From DASXYG01 sp036502625 (GTDB lineage Bacteria > Actinomycetota > Actinomycetes > Streptosporangiales > Streptosporangiaceae), in the NCBI GenBank assembly GCA_036502625.1, contig DASXYG010000054.1, positions 1 to 60,271 of the forward strand: a DNA stretch of 60,271 nucleotides, in the 5' to 3' direction. The position numbers and the translations under genes were made by a program. The notes under the pieces are model-generated. The model ran no database searches. It was given only the letters and a program-made list of their open reading frames with translations, and was not told where the DNA came from. Positions 32,755-41,628 of this stretch are shown piece by piece. How positions within the stretch are numbered: the stretch's first letter is position 1; each line of letters starts with the position of its first letter.

Positions 32755-33693
32755 ATGACGCACCGCCCCCGGTCCCGACAAGCCGCCCCGACAGCCGTAC
32801 GCACCGCGGCCGCGGTCCTCGCCGCGCTGCTGGCCGCGCCGCTCGCCGCCTGCACGACCGAGGCGGGCACTGGCGACGCGCAGGCCCTCTACCCGGACCG
32901 CTTCACCCCCGAGAAGCCCGACCCGGCGCTGCGCGCGCGCCTCCCGGCCGCCGTACGCGCGGCGGGCCGCCTGGTCGTCGCGGCGTCCACGGACTCGCCG
33001 CCGGACGAGTTCACCGACGCCAAGGCGCGTCCGGTCGGCTGGGAGGTGGAGATGTCGCGCGCGGTCGCCCAGCGGCTCGGCCTGCGCCCGTCGTACCAGA
33101 AGGCGTCGTTCGACTCGCTCATCCCCGGCCTCCAGGCGCACCGCTACGACCTGGCGATCGGCCAGTTCGGGGTGACCGCGGTGCGCGAGAAGGTGGTCGA
33201 CTTCGTCACCGAGATCCAGGCGAACGAGGGCTTCGCCGCGCTGAAGACCTCGCACGAGCGGGTGCGCGGCCTCGACGACCTCTGCGGGCGCACGGTCGCG
33301 CTCGTCCGCGGGTCGAGCGAGTCGCGGTTCGCCGACAAGCAGCAGGCGCGGTGCGCGCGGCTCCGGCGCCCGCCCGTCGACGTCAAGGTGTTCCAGGACT
33401 CCAACAGCGCCTGGCTGAGCGTGCTCAGCGCCCGGGTGCCGCTGTTCTGGAACGGCGGCACGAACATCTCCTACCTGGTGGACCAGTCCAACGACCGCGC
33501 GGAGGTCGTCGGCCACTACGAGGCGCTCAGCCCCATCGGCATCGCGTTCCCGAAGGGCTCGCCGCTGGCCGCGCCCGTACGGGACGCGCTGGCCGGGCTG
33601 ATGCGCGACGGCAAGTACGCCGAGATCCTCCGCAAATGGAACCTCCAGGGCGGCACGCTGCGCCGCCCGCTCCTCAACCCGCACGTCGAGTAG
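32755..33693 (+). CDS. Amino-acid ABC transporter substrate-binding lipoprotein
   Basis: 312 residues, extracellular solute-binding protein family 3. The N-terminus has a basic start, a hydrophobic stretch and lipobox LAAC with Cys33 for lipid attachment. The mature part shows the SBP_3 pattern: LVVAASTDSPPDEF, GWEVEMSRAVAQRLGL, SFDSLIPGLQAHRYDLAIG and GIAFPKGSPLAAPVRDAL. Forms an importer with the permease 30 bases downstream. The ATPase is not in this operon. Adjacent acid-sugar genes under the same putative DeoR operator suggest the ligand is an acidic sugar or hydroxylated amino acid. Confidence 0.92.
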   Translation: MTHRPRSRQAAPTAVRTAAAVLAALLAAPLAACTTEAGTGDAQALYPDRFTPEKPDPALRARLPAAVRAAGRLVVAASTDSPPDEFTDAKARPVGWEVEMSRAVAQRLGLRPSYQKASFDSLIPGLQAHRYDLAIGQFGVTAVREKVVDFVTEIQANEGFAALKTSHERVRGLDDLCGRTVALVRGSSESRFADKQQARCARLRRPPVDVKVFQDSNSAWLSVLSARVPLFWNGGTNISYLVDQSNDRAEVVGHYEALSPIGIAFPKGSPLAAPVRDALAGLMRDGKYAEILRKWNLQGGTLRRPLLNPHVE

Positions 33694-33723
33694 CCCGAGC
33701 CGTACCGCGTTCCGGAGGTGTCC

Positions 33724-34584
33724 ATGACGACAGGTCCCCGCGACCTGCGGCTCTCGGCGCGGCGCACCGACGCCGAGCGCGTCGTGCCCGTACGCCACCC
33801 GCTGCGCTGGGCGTTCATCGTCGTCGTCGCGCTGTTCCTGGTCATGCTGGCGCACGGCCTGGTGACGAACCGGCAGTTCAAGTGGCCGCTGGTCGCCGCG
33901 TACCTGTTCAACGAGGAGGTGGTCGCGGGCGTCGCGCGCACGGTCGGGCTGACGGCCGCCGCGATGGCCATGGGGCTGGTGCTGGGCACGGCGCTGGCGC
34001 TGATGCGGTTGTCGGAGAGCCGGTTCCTGTCCGGGCTGAGCTGGTCCTACGTCTGGTTCTTCCGGGCCACGCCGGTGCTCGTGCAGATCATCTTCTGGTA
34101 CAACTTCGGCGCGCTGTACGCGATGTTCTCCCTGGGCGTGCCGTTCGGCCCCGAGTTGCTCACGTTCAAGATCAACAACGTGATCACGCCGCTGGCCGCC
34201 GCGCTGCTCGGGCTCGGCCTGAACCAGGCCGCGTACACCGCCGAGATCATCCGCGGCGGCATCATCTCCGTGGACCGCGGCCAGACCGAGGCGGCGCTGG
34301 CGCTCGGCATGAGCGGCGCGCTGGTCTACCGGCGGATCGTGCTCCCGCAGGCCATGCGGGTGATCATCCCGCCGGTCGGCAACGAGGTCATCTCGATGGT
34401 CAAGAACTCCACGCTGGTCAGCGTGATCGCGCTGGCCGAGCTGCTGTACTCCGTGCAGCTCATCTACTCGCGGACCTACCAGACGATCCCGCTGCTCGTC
34501 GTGGCGTGCGTCTGGTACCTGGCGATCGTCTCGGTGCTGTCGGTCGGCCAGCACTTCCTGGAACGCCGCTACGGGCGGCGATGA
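33724..34584 (+). CDS. Amino-acid ABC transporter permease
   Basis: 286 residues with about six membrane helices. A cytoplasmic N-terminal arm (1-30) precedes the first helix IVVVALFLVMLAHGL. The HisM/GlnP-type core shows VRTVGLTAAAMAMG-like first helices, YVWFFRATPVLVQIIFWY and the EAA loop RGQTEAALALGMSGALVYRR ahead of VLPQAMRVIIPP. ATG 33724 follows GGAGG five bases upstream; a GTG at 33718 is less well placed. No ATP-binding gene follows; the unit must borrow an ATPase, perhaps that at 595-1347, or one elsewhere. Confidence 0.93.
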   Translation: MTTGPRDLRLSARRTDAERVVPVRHPLRWAFIVVVALFLVMLAHGLVTNRQFKWPLVAAYLFNEEVVAGVARTVGLTAAAMAMGLVLGTALALMRLSESRFLSGLSWSYVWFFRATPVLVQIIFWYNFGALYAMFSLGVPFGPELLTFKINNVITPLAAALLGLGLNQAAYTAEIIRGGIISVDRGQTEAALALGMSGALVYRRIVLPQAMRVIIPPVGNEVISMVKNSTLVSVIALAELLYSVQLIYSRTYQTIPLLVVACVWYLAIVSVLSVGQHFLERRYGRR

Positions 34585-34603
34585 CACGGATCGGAGGACG
34601 GGG

Positions 34604-35722
34604 TTGCGGTACGAATTCGTCGTGATCGGCGGGGGTGTGGTGGGCAGCGCCACCGCGTGGGGGCTGGCGGGCCGCGGCGCGCGGGTGCTCGTGCTGGAGC
34701 GCGGCACGGTGGCCTGCGGCGCGTCCGGCGGGCCGGGCAAGCGCGGCGTGCGCGCGAACGGCCGCGACATACGGGAGCTGCCGCTCGCCCGCCAGGCGTA
34801 CGACATCTGGCCGTCGCTGGAGGAGACGCTGAAGGGCGACACCGGCTACGAACGCCTCGGCGGCCTGGAGGTCATCGCCGGCGACGAGCGCGCGGTCGGG
34901 CGGCTGGAGGCGCGGCGGCGCGCGCAGGCCGCCGCCGGGGTGCCGACCCGGCTGGTCGGCGCCGACGAACTGGCCGAGCTGGAACCCGGCATCGCGGCGG
35001 GGAGCGAGGCGCGGTACGCCTGGTACTGCCCGCTCGACGGCATCGGCGACCACACCGCCACCACGCGCGCGTTCGCCGACGCGGCCGTGCGCGCGGGCGC
35101 GGAGCTGCGCGAGGGAACCGAGGCCCGGCGCGTACGGTCCGGCACCGGCGGCACGGTCGTGGAGACCGACGCCGACGAGGTCACCGCGAGCCGCGCGGTG
35201 CTCGTGCTGAACAACTCCTACGCCGCCGACCTGCTGGACCGGTCGTACGGCATCGGGCTGCCGCTGTGGCGGATGGCGCCGCAGATGAACTTCGTCCGGA
35301 CCGCGCACGGGCCGCGGCGGCTGCTCGGGCACGACACGCGCGCGCTGGCCGTCAAGCCGCTGCCGGACGGCACCGTCATGATCTCCGGCGGGCGCCTCGG
35401 CCGGTGGGACACCGCCGCCGACCGCGGCGAGGTCGTCGACGACTCCTTCGCCGGGAACCTCGCCGACGCCACCGCCGTGCTGCCCGGCCTCGCCGACGCG
35501 GAGTTCGTCGACAGCGACGCGAGCCGGCCGGAGTCGGTGAGCGTCGACGGGGTGCCGGTGATCGACCGGCTGCCGGTCGACGGCACGGTGTACGTCGGCG
35601 CGGGGTGGTCCGGCCACGGGTTCGCGATCTCGCCCGCGGTCGCCGCCAACCTCGTCACCTGGGCGCTGTCCGGGGTGCGGCCGGACGTGCTCGCGCCGTT
35701 CGGCCTCGACCGGATGCCGTGA
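34604..35722 (+). CDS. FAD-dependent oxidoreductase of the D-amino-acid/sarcosine oxidase family
   Basis: 372 residues, DAO superfamily. N-terminal dinucleotide fold FVVIGGGVVGSATAWGLAGRG with a following VLVLERG acid; middle GGLEVIAGDERAV; C-terminal VPVIDRLPVDGTVYVGAGWSGHGF (split here into the VPVIDR and GAGWSGHG motifs) closes the FAD site. Such enzymes oxidise secondary amines or amino acids to imino/keto acids. The start is TTG at 34604, six bases after GGAGG, which is the only well-placed start. It ends the transporter operon, so the imported compound is probably its substrate: an amino acid converted to an acid that enters the kinase/PdxA2 route (inference). Confidence 0.88.
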   Translation: MRYEFVVIGGGVVGSATAWGLAGRGARVLVLERGTVACGASGGPGKRGVRANGRDIRELPLARQAYDIWPSLEETLKGDTGYERLGGLEVIAGDERAVGRLEARRRAQAAAGVPTRLVGADELAELEPGIAAGSEARYAWYCPLDGIGDHTATTRAFADAAVRAGAELREGTEARRVRSGTGGTVVETDADEVTASRAVLVLNNSYAADLLDRSYGIGLPLWRMAPQMNFVRTAHGPRRLLGHDTRALAVKPLPDGTVMISGGRLGRWDTAADRGEVVDDSFAGNLADATAVLPGLADAEFVDSDASRPESVSVDGVPVIDRLPVDGTVYVGAGWSGHGFAISPAVAANLVTWALSGVRPDVLAPFGLDRMP

Positions 35723-35731
35723 CGCGGGCGG

Positions 35732-36871
35732 TCACGCCGGCAGGTGGTAGGCGCGGCGCGCGTTGCCCGCGCCGATCAGGCCCGCGATGCGGATCGCGTC
35801 GTCGTAGCGCCACACGTTGTCGTCCAGGCCGACGCGCAGCACGTCGGACAGGCCGCGCCGGAACAGCAGCGTGCCGAGGTAGTACAGCTCCGGCAGGCCG
35901 TACGCGTCGGTGGAAAAGCAGAACTTCGTGAACGGGGTGAGCTCCAGCGCCTCCGCGATCACCGCGGAGGCGCGCAGCCCGATGCCGTGCGTGGCCAGCC
36001 CGACGTCGATGTAGACGTGCGAGAACACCTGCGCGAGGTAGCCGGCGCCGCGGTGGTACGGGTAGTTGTGCAGCAGCATGACCGGCACGCCGAGCGGCTC
36101 GGTGGCCCGCAGGAGGTCGGTGAGCAGCAGCGGGTCGGCGCGGTGCAGGTCGATGTCGCGGTCGCCGTAGCCGGCGTGGAACTGCACGGGCAGGCCGAGG
36201 TCCAGCGCCGTCCACACCAGGAAGCGGTGCAGCACCTCGTCGGCGACCCGCGCGCCGCCGCGCACCTCGGCGTCGGCGAACAGCCGCTCGGCGGCCTTCG
36301 CGATCTCGGTGTCGTCCGGCCGCTCGGCGCCGAGCGCGAGGCCCGTGCGGTACGCCGCGATCGACTTGAACCCGACGGCACGCCGCGCCCGCGCGGCCAG
36401 CCGCTCGCGTACGGCGGCGGCGAACCCCGCGGCCGTGCCGCCGCCGGTGTCGGCGACCTCCTCGGCGACCCGTTCGAGCCGGACGATCTCGTACGCCCGC
36501 GCCTCGCCGAGGACGGCCAGCTCGGACGGCGTGGTGAGGTCGTCGGTCGCGAACCCGGTGTCGACGCAGTACTCCACGATGCGCGTGCCGCCGAGGAACC
36601 TGCGGGTCAGCTCGTCCGGCGGGAGCTCGGCGCGGCGCGCCAGGTAGCGCTCGGGCGTGGCGTGCGGCGGCAGGTCGAGCACGGGCGCGCACCAGCGGCG
36701 TACGGCAAGGCCGACCTGGGAGTCGAACAGGGTCGTGCCGGGCGCGCCCGGGGTGTCGGCCTCCGTGAGCAGCCGTTCCACGGCCGCGCGGTCGAGCGGG
36801 TCGGTGCGGACGCCATGGCAGTGGTGGTCGATCAGCGGCAGGGCATCGACGAACGCCAGCGAATCGGGCAT
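35732..36871 (-). CDS. Amidohydrolase-family protein (FluG-like)
   Basis: 379 residues, metal-dependent hydrolase TIM barrel. Motifs run in family order: IDHHCHG (first metal His pair), VGFKSIAAYRTG (bridging Lys position), LPVQFHAGYGD, VMLLHNYPYHRGAGY and FSTDAYGLPELYYLG. This group, related to the N-terminal half of FluG, often accompanies glutamine-synthetase-like ligases and removes glutamyl or similar groups. The GS-like gene is here 9 kb away, not adjacent. The amino-acid permease lies nine bases upstream, so import and hydrolysis of one compound are likely linked. Substrate unknown. Confidence 0.82.
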   Translation of the reverse strand: MPDSLAFVDALPLIDHHCHGVRTDPLDRAAVERLLTEADTPGAPGTTLFDSQVGLAVRRWCAPVLDLPPHATPERYLARRAELPPDELTRRFLGGTRIVEYCVDTGFATDDLTTPSELAVLGEARAYEIVRLERVAEEVADTGGGTAAGFAAAVRERLAARARRAVGFKSIAAYRTGLALGAERPDDTEIAKAAERLFADAEVRGGARVADEVLHRFLVWTALDLGLPVQFHAGYGDRDIDLHRADPLLLTDLLRATEPLGVPVMLLHNYPYHRGAGYLAQVFSHVYIDVGLATHGIGLRASAVIAEALELTPFTKFCFSTDAYGLPELYYLGTLLFRRGLSDVLRVGLDDNVWRYDDAIRIAGLIGAGNARRAYHLPA

Positions 36872-36880
36872 GTGCTCCCC

Positions 36881-38380
36881 TCAGCGAGAACCGGACCCCC
36901 GTCCGGATTGTCCCTCATCCGGCGCGGCGATGCGCTCCGCCGCCGACAGCGCGCGGCCGAGGCGGCGCGCGGTGCCCGGCGCGGCCAGCACGAGCACCAG
37001 CGCGACCGCGAGCCACCCGCCGGCCACGACGGGGAACCAGCGCGGCGGGCCGGACGGCGGGTACGGGATCACGTTGCGGTACAGGGTGTAGCCGAGCAGG
37101 ACGAGCGCGGCCAGCGGCACCACGATCTGCCAGCGCGGCACGCCCGGCATCCGGCGGCGCACGAACACCAGCCAGATCGCGCCGACCGTGGTCAGGACGT
37201 ACGCGACCAGCAGGATCAGCGTGCCGATCGTGCCCGACCACGCGAACGTGTCCGTCGGCACCGCGCCGAACGCGAGCGCGCACACCACGATGATCACCGC
37301 GGCGCCGCACGCCACGGCGGACGCGGCGGTGGCCGGGGTGCCCGTACGGGAGACGCGGCCGGGGCCGCGCGCGCCGGTCGCGTCCCTGGCCAGCGCGTAC
37401 AGCAGGCGCGACCCGCCGACCACGCAGGCCAGGCAGCATCCGAAGGCGCTGACCGCGGCGCCCAGCGTGATCACGTCGCCCACCCACGCCCCGACGTAGG
37501 AGGTGCCGATGTCGCCGACCAGCGACGACGACGCGGTGAACGCCTTCACGCCGGGGCCGTCCGCGCCGAACGCCATCACCTCGACGGCCGTGACGACCAC
37601 GAAGTAGATGCCGCCGAAGATCGCGGTGCCGAGGATCGCGCGCGGTATGTCGCGGCGCGGGTGCGCGGCCTCCTCGCCGAGCGTGGCCGCCGCCTCGAAC
37701 CCGGCGAACGACAGGAACCCGAAGACCACGCCGAGGAACAGCGCGGACGGCGCGGTACCCGGCTCCGGTGCGAACACCGCGAGCGTGAACGGGTGGCCGC
37801 CCGGCGCGGTGCCGCCGGCCAGCCGTACGACCGCGACCACCGTGATCACCAGGATCAGCGCCACGGTCGCGCCCTCCACGGTGAGCAGCACGTTGGTGCC
37901 CCGGCGTACGGGCGCGACCGTGAGCAGCCAGGCCAGCACCAGGGCCGCGCCGGCCAGCACGAACGGGCCCCACATGGGCGGGTGCGGCCAGACGCCGACG
38001 GCCTGGAGGAACGCGGTGCCGAAGATGCCGGCCGCCGAGGACGTGACGACGCTGTAGAAGGTGTACGTGCCGAGCAGGCCCAGGCCGGCGACCACGCCGG
38101 CGCGCGGGCCGAGCGTCGCCCCGACGAACGCGTACACCGAGCCCGCGTGGTCGAAGTACTGGCACAGCCGCACGAACCCGTACGCCACGAGCAGCACCGC
38201 GACCGCGGCCAGCAGGAACGCCAGCGGCACCGCGCGGCCCGCCGTGGTGGCGGTCTGCTGGGGGTTGATGTTGGCGGCCATGCTCGGCGCCATCAGCGCC
38301 ACCGAGAGCCCGACCGCCTGCCAGACGCTCAGCGTGCGCCGCAGTCCCGTACCGGTCGTTGGCGTCGTCGTCTCCCGCAT
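36881..38380 (-). CDS. APC-family amino acid permease
   Basis: 499 residues with about twelve membrane helices. The first helix has the APC substrate-binding break LMAPSMAANINPQ and helix 6 has FLSFAGFEAAATLGEEA, followed by PRRDIPRAILGT, all typical of amino acid-polyamine-organocation transporters. The C-terminal 30 residues are polar. ATG 38380 has GGGAGGGG seven bases upstream. Transcribed with the FluG-like amidohydrolase; an amino acid, amine or polyamine is the likely cargo. Divergent from the desaturase gene. Confidence 0.93.
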   Translation of the reverse strand: MRETTTPTTGTGLRRTLSVWQAVGLSVALMAPSMAANINPQQTATTAGRAVPLAFLLAAVAVLLVAYGFVRLCQYFDHAGSVYAFVGATLGPRAGVVAGLGLLGTYTFYSVVTSSAAGIFGTAFLQAVGVWPHPPMWGPFVLAGAALVLAWLLTVAPVRRGTNVLLTVEGATVALILVITVVAVVRLAGGTAPGGHPFTLAVFAPEPGTAPSALFLGVVFGFLSFAGFEAAATLGEEAAHPRRDIPRAILGTAIFGGIYFVVVTAVEVMAFGADGPGVKAFTASSSLVGDIGTSYVGAWVGDVITLGAAVSAFGCCLACVVGGSRLLYALARDATGARGPGRVSRTGTPATAASAVACGAAVIIVVCALAFGAVPTDTFAWSGTIGTLILLVAYVLTTVGAIWLVFVRRRMPGVPRWQIVVPLAALVLLGYTLYRNVIPYPPSGPPRWFPVVAGGWLAVALVLVLAAPGTARRLGRALSAAERIAAPDEGQSGRGSGSR

Positions 38381-38483
38381 GCGGACCCCTCCCGGCGCCG
38401 GTTCCCGACCGACGTAGTGTCCGCCGCCGTACCGGGTTCGTAAAGATCGGCCCGTTGTCACTGGGGTAATCCGCAGCACGATT

Positions 38484-38520
38484 GGGGTGCCAGCCCCCTC
38501 GTACGGGGTCCTGGCACCCC
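38484..38520 (+). promoter_or_regulatory. Strong two-part stem-loop upstream of the desaturase gene
   Basis: GGGGTGCCAG (38484-38493) pairs perfectly with CTGGCACCCC (38511-38520), and inside it CCCC (38495-38498) pairs with GGGG (38505-38508) around a short loop. It lies in the 221-base divergent gap between permease and desaturase, about 80 bases before the desaturase ATG. No T-run follows and no gene ends here, so it is not an ordinary terminator. An operator or mRNA leader element is possible. Confidence 0.55.
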
Positions 38521-38601
38521 TGTGCGGGAGCTCCTAAGGCGGGAGGCTGGAGGTGTCGGCGCCGGACGGGTGCCGGATCCGACCGGAACCGAGGTAACGC
38601 C

Positions 38602-39633
38602 ATGGCCCCGACGATCGACGTGCGGGCGGCCGCTCCGCCCGGCAGCGACTTCGCGCCGCTGATGCGCCGGATCAGGGAGGCGGGCCTGCTCGACCGCCGC
38701 CGCGTCCACTACGCGCGGCTGATCGCGTTGAACGCGCTCGCGTACGGCGCCGTGTGGGCCGGGGTCGTCGTGCTCGGCAACAGTTGGTGGGCGCTGCTGC
38801 TCGCGGTGCCCGCCGCCGTGTTCACCGCGCGCACCTGCTTCCTCGGCCACGACGCCGGCCACGCGCAGATCGCCCGTACGCGCCGCGCCAACCGCCTGCT
38901 CGGCCTCGTGCACGGCAACCTGATGATCGGCATGAGCTACGGGTGGTGGACCGACAAGCACAACCGGCACCACGCCAACCCCAACCACGTCGACAAGGAC
39001 CCGGACGTCGCGCCCGGTGTGCTCGTCTGGACGGAGGGGCAGGCGGAGGGCCGCGGTGGCGCCGCCGCGCGGTGGTTCACGCGCAACCAGGCGCGGATGT
39101 TCTTCCCGCTGCTGCTCCTCGAAGGGATCAACCTCAAGGTGTCCGGGGTGCGCGGCCTGCGCGACCGGCCGCCGCGCGAGCGCGCGCTCGAGGCGGTGCT
39201 GCTGGCCGCGCACGCCGCGTGGTACTTCGGGCTGCTGTTCACGGTCATGTCGCCGGTGCACGCGGTGGTCTTCATCGTGGTGCACCAAGGGCTGCTCGGG
39301 CTGCACCTGGGCTGCTCGTTCGCGCCCAACCACAAGGGCATGGCGATGCCCGACCCCGAGCAGCGCCTCGGCCACCTGGAACGGCAGGTGCTGACGTCAC
39401 GGAACGTACGCGGCGGGCCGGTCGTCGACTGGATGCTCGGCGGACTGAACTACCAGATCGAGCACCATCTGTTCCCGAACATGCCGCGCCCGAACCTGCG
39501 CCACGCACAGCCGGTGGTCCGCGCCCACTGCGCCGCGACCGGCCTGCCGTACGCCGAGGCCGGCGTCGCCGACTCCTACGCCCAGGCATTGCGCCACATG
39601 GACAACGTCGGCGAGGCCGCCGGCCCGCGTTAG
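38602..39633 (+). CDS. Fatty acid desaturase (membrane diiron)
   Basis: 343-residue integral membrane desaturase that introduces a double bond in lipid acyl chains using a diiron centre and an external electron donor. The three His boxes are GHDAGH (82-87), HNRHH (120-124) and QIEHH (285-289), with the last followed by LFPNMPRPNL. Hydrophobic pairs at ~40-75 and ~195-230 form the membrane hairpins. Box 3 in the QxxHH form puts it with front-end/acyl-lipid desaturases. ATG at 38602 has GAGG upstream. Expression may depend on the large stem-loop at 38484-38520; temperature or membrane-fluidity control is only a guess. Confidence 0.93.
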   Translation: MAPTIDVRAAAPPGSDFAPLMRRIREAGLLDRRRVHYARLIALNALAYGAVWAGVVVLGNSWWALLLAVPAAVFTARTCFLGHDAGHAQIARTRRANRLLGLVHGNLMIGMSYGWWTDKHNRHHANPNHVDKDPDVAPGVLVWTEGQAEGRGGAAARWFTRNQARMFFPLLLLEGINLKVSGVRGLRDRPPRERALEAVLLAAHAAWYFGLLFTVMSPVHAVVFIVVHQGLLGLHLGCSFAPNHKGMAMPDPEQRLGHLERQVLTSRNVRGGPVVDWMLGGLNYQIEHHLFPNMPRPNLRHAQPVVRAHCAATGLPYAEAGVADSYAQALRHMDNVGEAAGPR

Positions 39634-39815
39634 CTCTTGCGGCGCAGGCCCAAGGCGACGACGGCGATGCCGATCACGAGGAGCACGACCCCGATGATCG
39701 CCCACATGGTGCTGCCGCTCATGCCACTGCCGCCCATGACGCCGAACCCCTGCAACGCGAACAGGGCGCCGAACACCGCGACGATGACCCCGACGATGCT
39801 GATGACGATCTTCAC
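39630..39815 (-). CDS. Small two-helix membrane protein
   Basis: 61 residues from a GTG with GGAG five bases upstream. Two transmembrane helices: IVISIVGVIVAVFGALFAL and MWAIIGVVLLVIGIAVVALG, joined by a Gly/Ser/Met turn, and a basic RRKS end. This kind of two-helix protein is common in actinomycetes but has no assigned function. Its TAA stop overlaps the desaturase TAG in a convergent arrangement. Confidence 0.65.
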   Translation of the reverse strand: MKIVISIVGVIVAVFGALFALQGFGVMGGSGMSGSTMWAIIGVVLLVIGIAVVALGLRRKS

Positions 39816-39922
39816 CTTGACTCCGATCTCCCACCCGAACGAAACGCCCAACGCGACAGACACCCAATAGCAGCACGAGTCCCACGAATCCGGAGCGGGT
39901 TGGCCACAGTGAGTCCGTGCCG

Positions 39923-40582
39923 TTATCCCGGCGGGTTCGGGGGTGGTGCCGTAGGGGGGACGGGGGCCCAGCCGGGGATGATCAGGTCGGCGTGGTGGCG
40001 GCTTGCGGCTACGCGGGTGGCGTTGCGCTGGTCGCTGCCCAGGGCGAAGGCGCGGGCGACCGCGGGGGAGCGGCCGTAGCGTTCGTGCCGGCGGATGAGG
40101 GCGGCCAGGCGGGCGTCCTCGTCGGCGTCGAGGTACCAGGCGTCGTCGAGGAGGCCGCGGACCTGGGACCAGGGGCCGTCGTCGAGGAGCAGGTAGTTCC
40201 CCTCGGTGATGACCAGCGGCACGTCGCACGGTACGGGGATCGCGCCCGCCACCGGCTCCTCGATCCGCCGCCGGAACTCCGGCGCGTACACCACGGGCTC
40301 GTCCGCGTCGCGCAGCCGCCTCAGCAGCGCCACGTACCCGCCCGCGTCGAACGTGTCCGGCGCCCCCTTGCGCTCCATCCGCCCCAGCCGCCGCAGCTCC
40401 ACCTGCGCAAGGTGGAACCCGTCCATCGGCACCACCACCGCCCGCCCCCCAAGCGCGGTCCCCAGCGCCCCCGCCAGCGTCGACTTCCCGGCCCCCGGCG
40501 CCCCGCAAACCCCAAGCACCCGCCGCCCCCCAGCAGCGACAAGCCCGGAAGCCCGCCCCACCAGCTCATCCCAGTCCCCCAT
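39923..40582 (-). CDS. Nucleoside/nucleotide kinase-family protein (FrcK-like)
   Basis: 219-residue P-loop kinase of the uridine kinase/pantothenate kinase fold. Walker A is GVCGAPGAGKST near 39-50; VVVPMDGFHLAQVEL carries the catalytic Asp/Gly/Phe/His, and LVITEGNYLLLDD is the Walker B strand. Family members are found at the end of fructose ABC operons (frcBCAK in rhizobia). Here the frcBCA-like genes lie on the same strand upstream, separated by about 1 kb of non-coding DNA, so a sugar or nucleoside kinase role is likely. ATG 40582 follows GGAGGGAGGGTG; longer upstream frames are low-complexity and rejected. Confidence 0.8.
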   Translation of the reverse strand: MGDWDELVGRASGLVAAGGRRVLGVCGAPGAGKSTLAGALGTALGGRAVVVPMDGFHLAQVELRRLGRMERKGAPDTFDAGGYVALLRRLRDADEPVVYAPEFRRRIEEPVAGAIPVPCDVPLVITEGNYLLLDDGPWSQVRGLLDDAWYLDADEDARLAALIRRHERYGRSPAVARAFALGSDQRNATRVAASRHHADLIIPGWAPVPPTAPPPNPPG

Positions 40583-41628
40583 CACCCTCCCTCCACAACC
40601 CCATCCTCCCCGAGCCTCGCGCCTCCCTCTCAGCCCAGCCCATCCCCACCGCAGCGCCTGCGCCCGCACCCCGCGCCCCCGGCCCTCGCCCCGCGCCCTC
40701 GCCCCGCGTTCGCGCACCCTGCCCCGGCCCTCGCTCCCTGCGCCTCGCACACCCGCCTCCCACTCCGCCGCGGCGCCTCACGTGCCCGCGGCCCCTGCCT
40801 CCGCGTCTCGCGTCCGGCGCCTTGCCCCCGTCCCTGATCTCCTGTGCGGGAGTGAGGGAGGGGGCTGCCCCGCGTCCCGCCCCGGTCTCCCCCGCCCGGG
40901 CCACGGGCGCGGCGCCACGCATCCCTGGCCCCTGCAGTGCGGAGGGTGGATGGGGGCCGCCCCCGCGCCCTCGCCCCCTGCGCCCGCGTCCCGCGTCCGG
41001 CGCCTTGCGTCCGCGTCCTTGCATCTCCTGCGCCTGGCGGTGCGGGGTGTGAGGGAGGGGGCTGCCCCGCGCCCCCGTGCCTCACGCCCCCGTCCCTCCA
41101 TCTGCTGTGCGGGGGTAAGCGAGGGGCTGCCCCGTGTCCCACCCCGGTCTCCCACGTCCGGGCCAGAGGGCGGCGCCGCGCCTCCCGGGGCCCCTGCGGA
41201 GGATGGATGGGGCTGCCCGCGCGTGCCGGGTGCCTCGCATTGCGAAGGGGAGGGGGCCGCGCCAGGCATGGAGCCCCCGGCGCCCCGCGGCCCTGCGCAG
41301 GTGTCGCGGGATGGGAGTGCAGCCCGGGGGCATCGCGGGGGCGCCCGGGGGTCGGGGACTGGCGTGAGGTGCCTCCGCAGGTAGAGGGGTGGGAAGGGGC
41401 TCCGCGCAGGTCGGGGCCGGGGAGTTTCCTCCGTACGGGCCAGGAGGAAGGAGGCCCGTGCGGGCCTTGGGAGGGGTTGGGGTGTACGCCCCGTGCGGGC
41501 CGGATGGCACGGGAAGGGTGCTGAGGGGTCGGGGTCCGGTGGGAGCTGGGTGAGGGCGCGGAGGCTTGGAGGAGAGAGCGGGCTTGAGAAGGCCGCGCGG
41601 GGTCGGAGGGAGGGCCTGGGCGGGCGGG
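40583..41628. other. 1-kb skewed, repetitive non-coding region
   Basis: No credible gene in 1046 bases. On the plus strand the left ~250 bases are C-rich with almost no G runs, and the right ~450 bases are strongly G-rich, so GC skew switches sign within the gap. Degenerate direct repeats lie in between: GTCCGGCGCCTTG at 40812 and 40995; GTGAGGGAGGGGGCTGCCCCGCG at 40852 and 41049 with a weaker copy near 41117; CCCGGTCTCCC near 40881 and 41143. Open frames here are Pro/Arg/Ala-rich artefacts of composition. Many GGGG runs could form quadruplexes. It sits between the sugar ATPase gene and its probable kinase, both on the minus strand. Confidence 0.75.

Noticed and set aside
30630..34625. Open frame of about 1331 codons on the plus strand
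   Set aside because: Antisense to the DUF1537/DeoR operon on the left and out of frame with the transporter genes on the right; a composition artefact.
40583..41524. Several open frames of 70-390 codons in the GC-rich gap
   Set aside because: They encode Pro/Arg/Ala/Gly repeats without ribosome sites or recognisable domains, and both strands are equally open.
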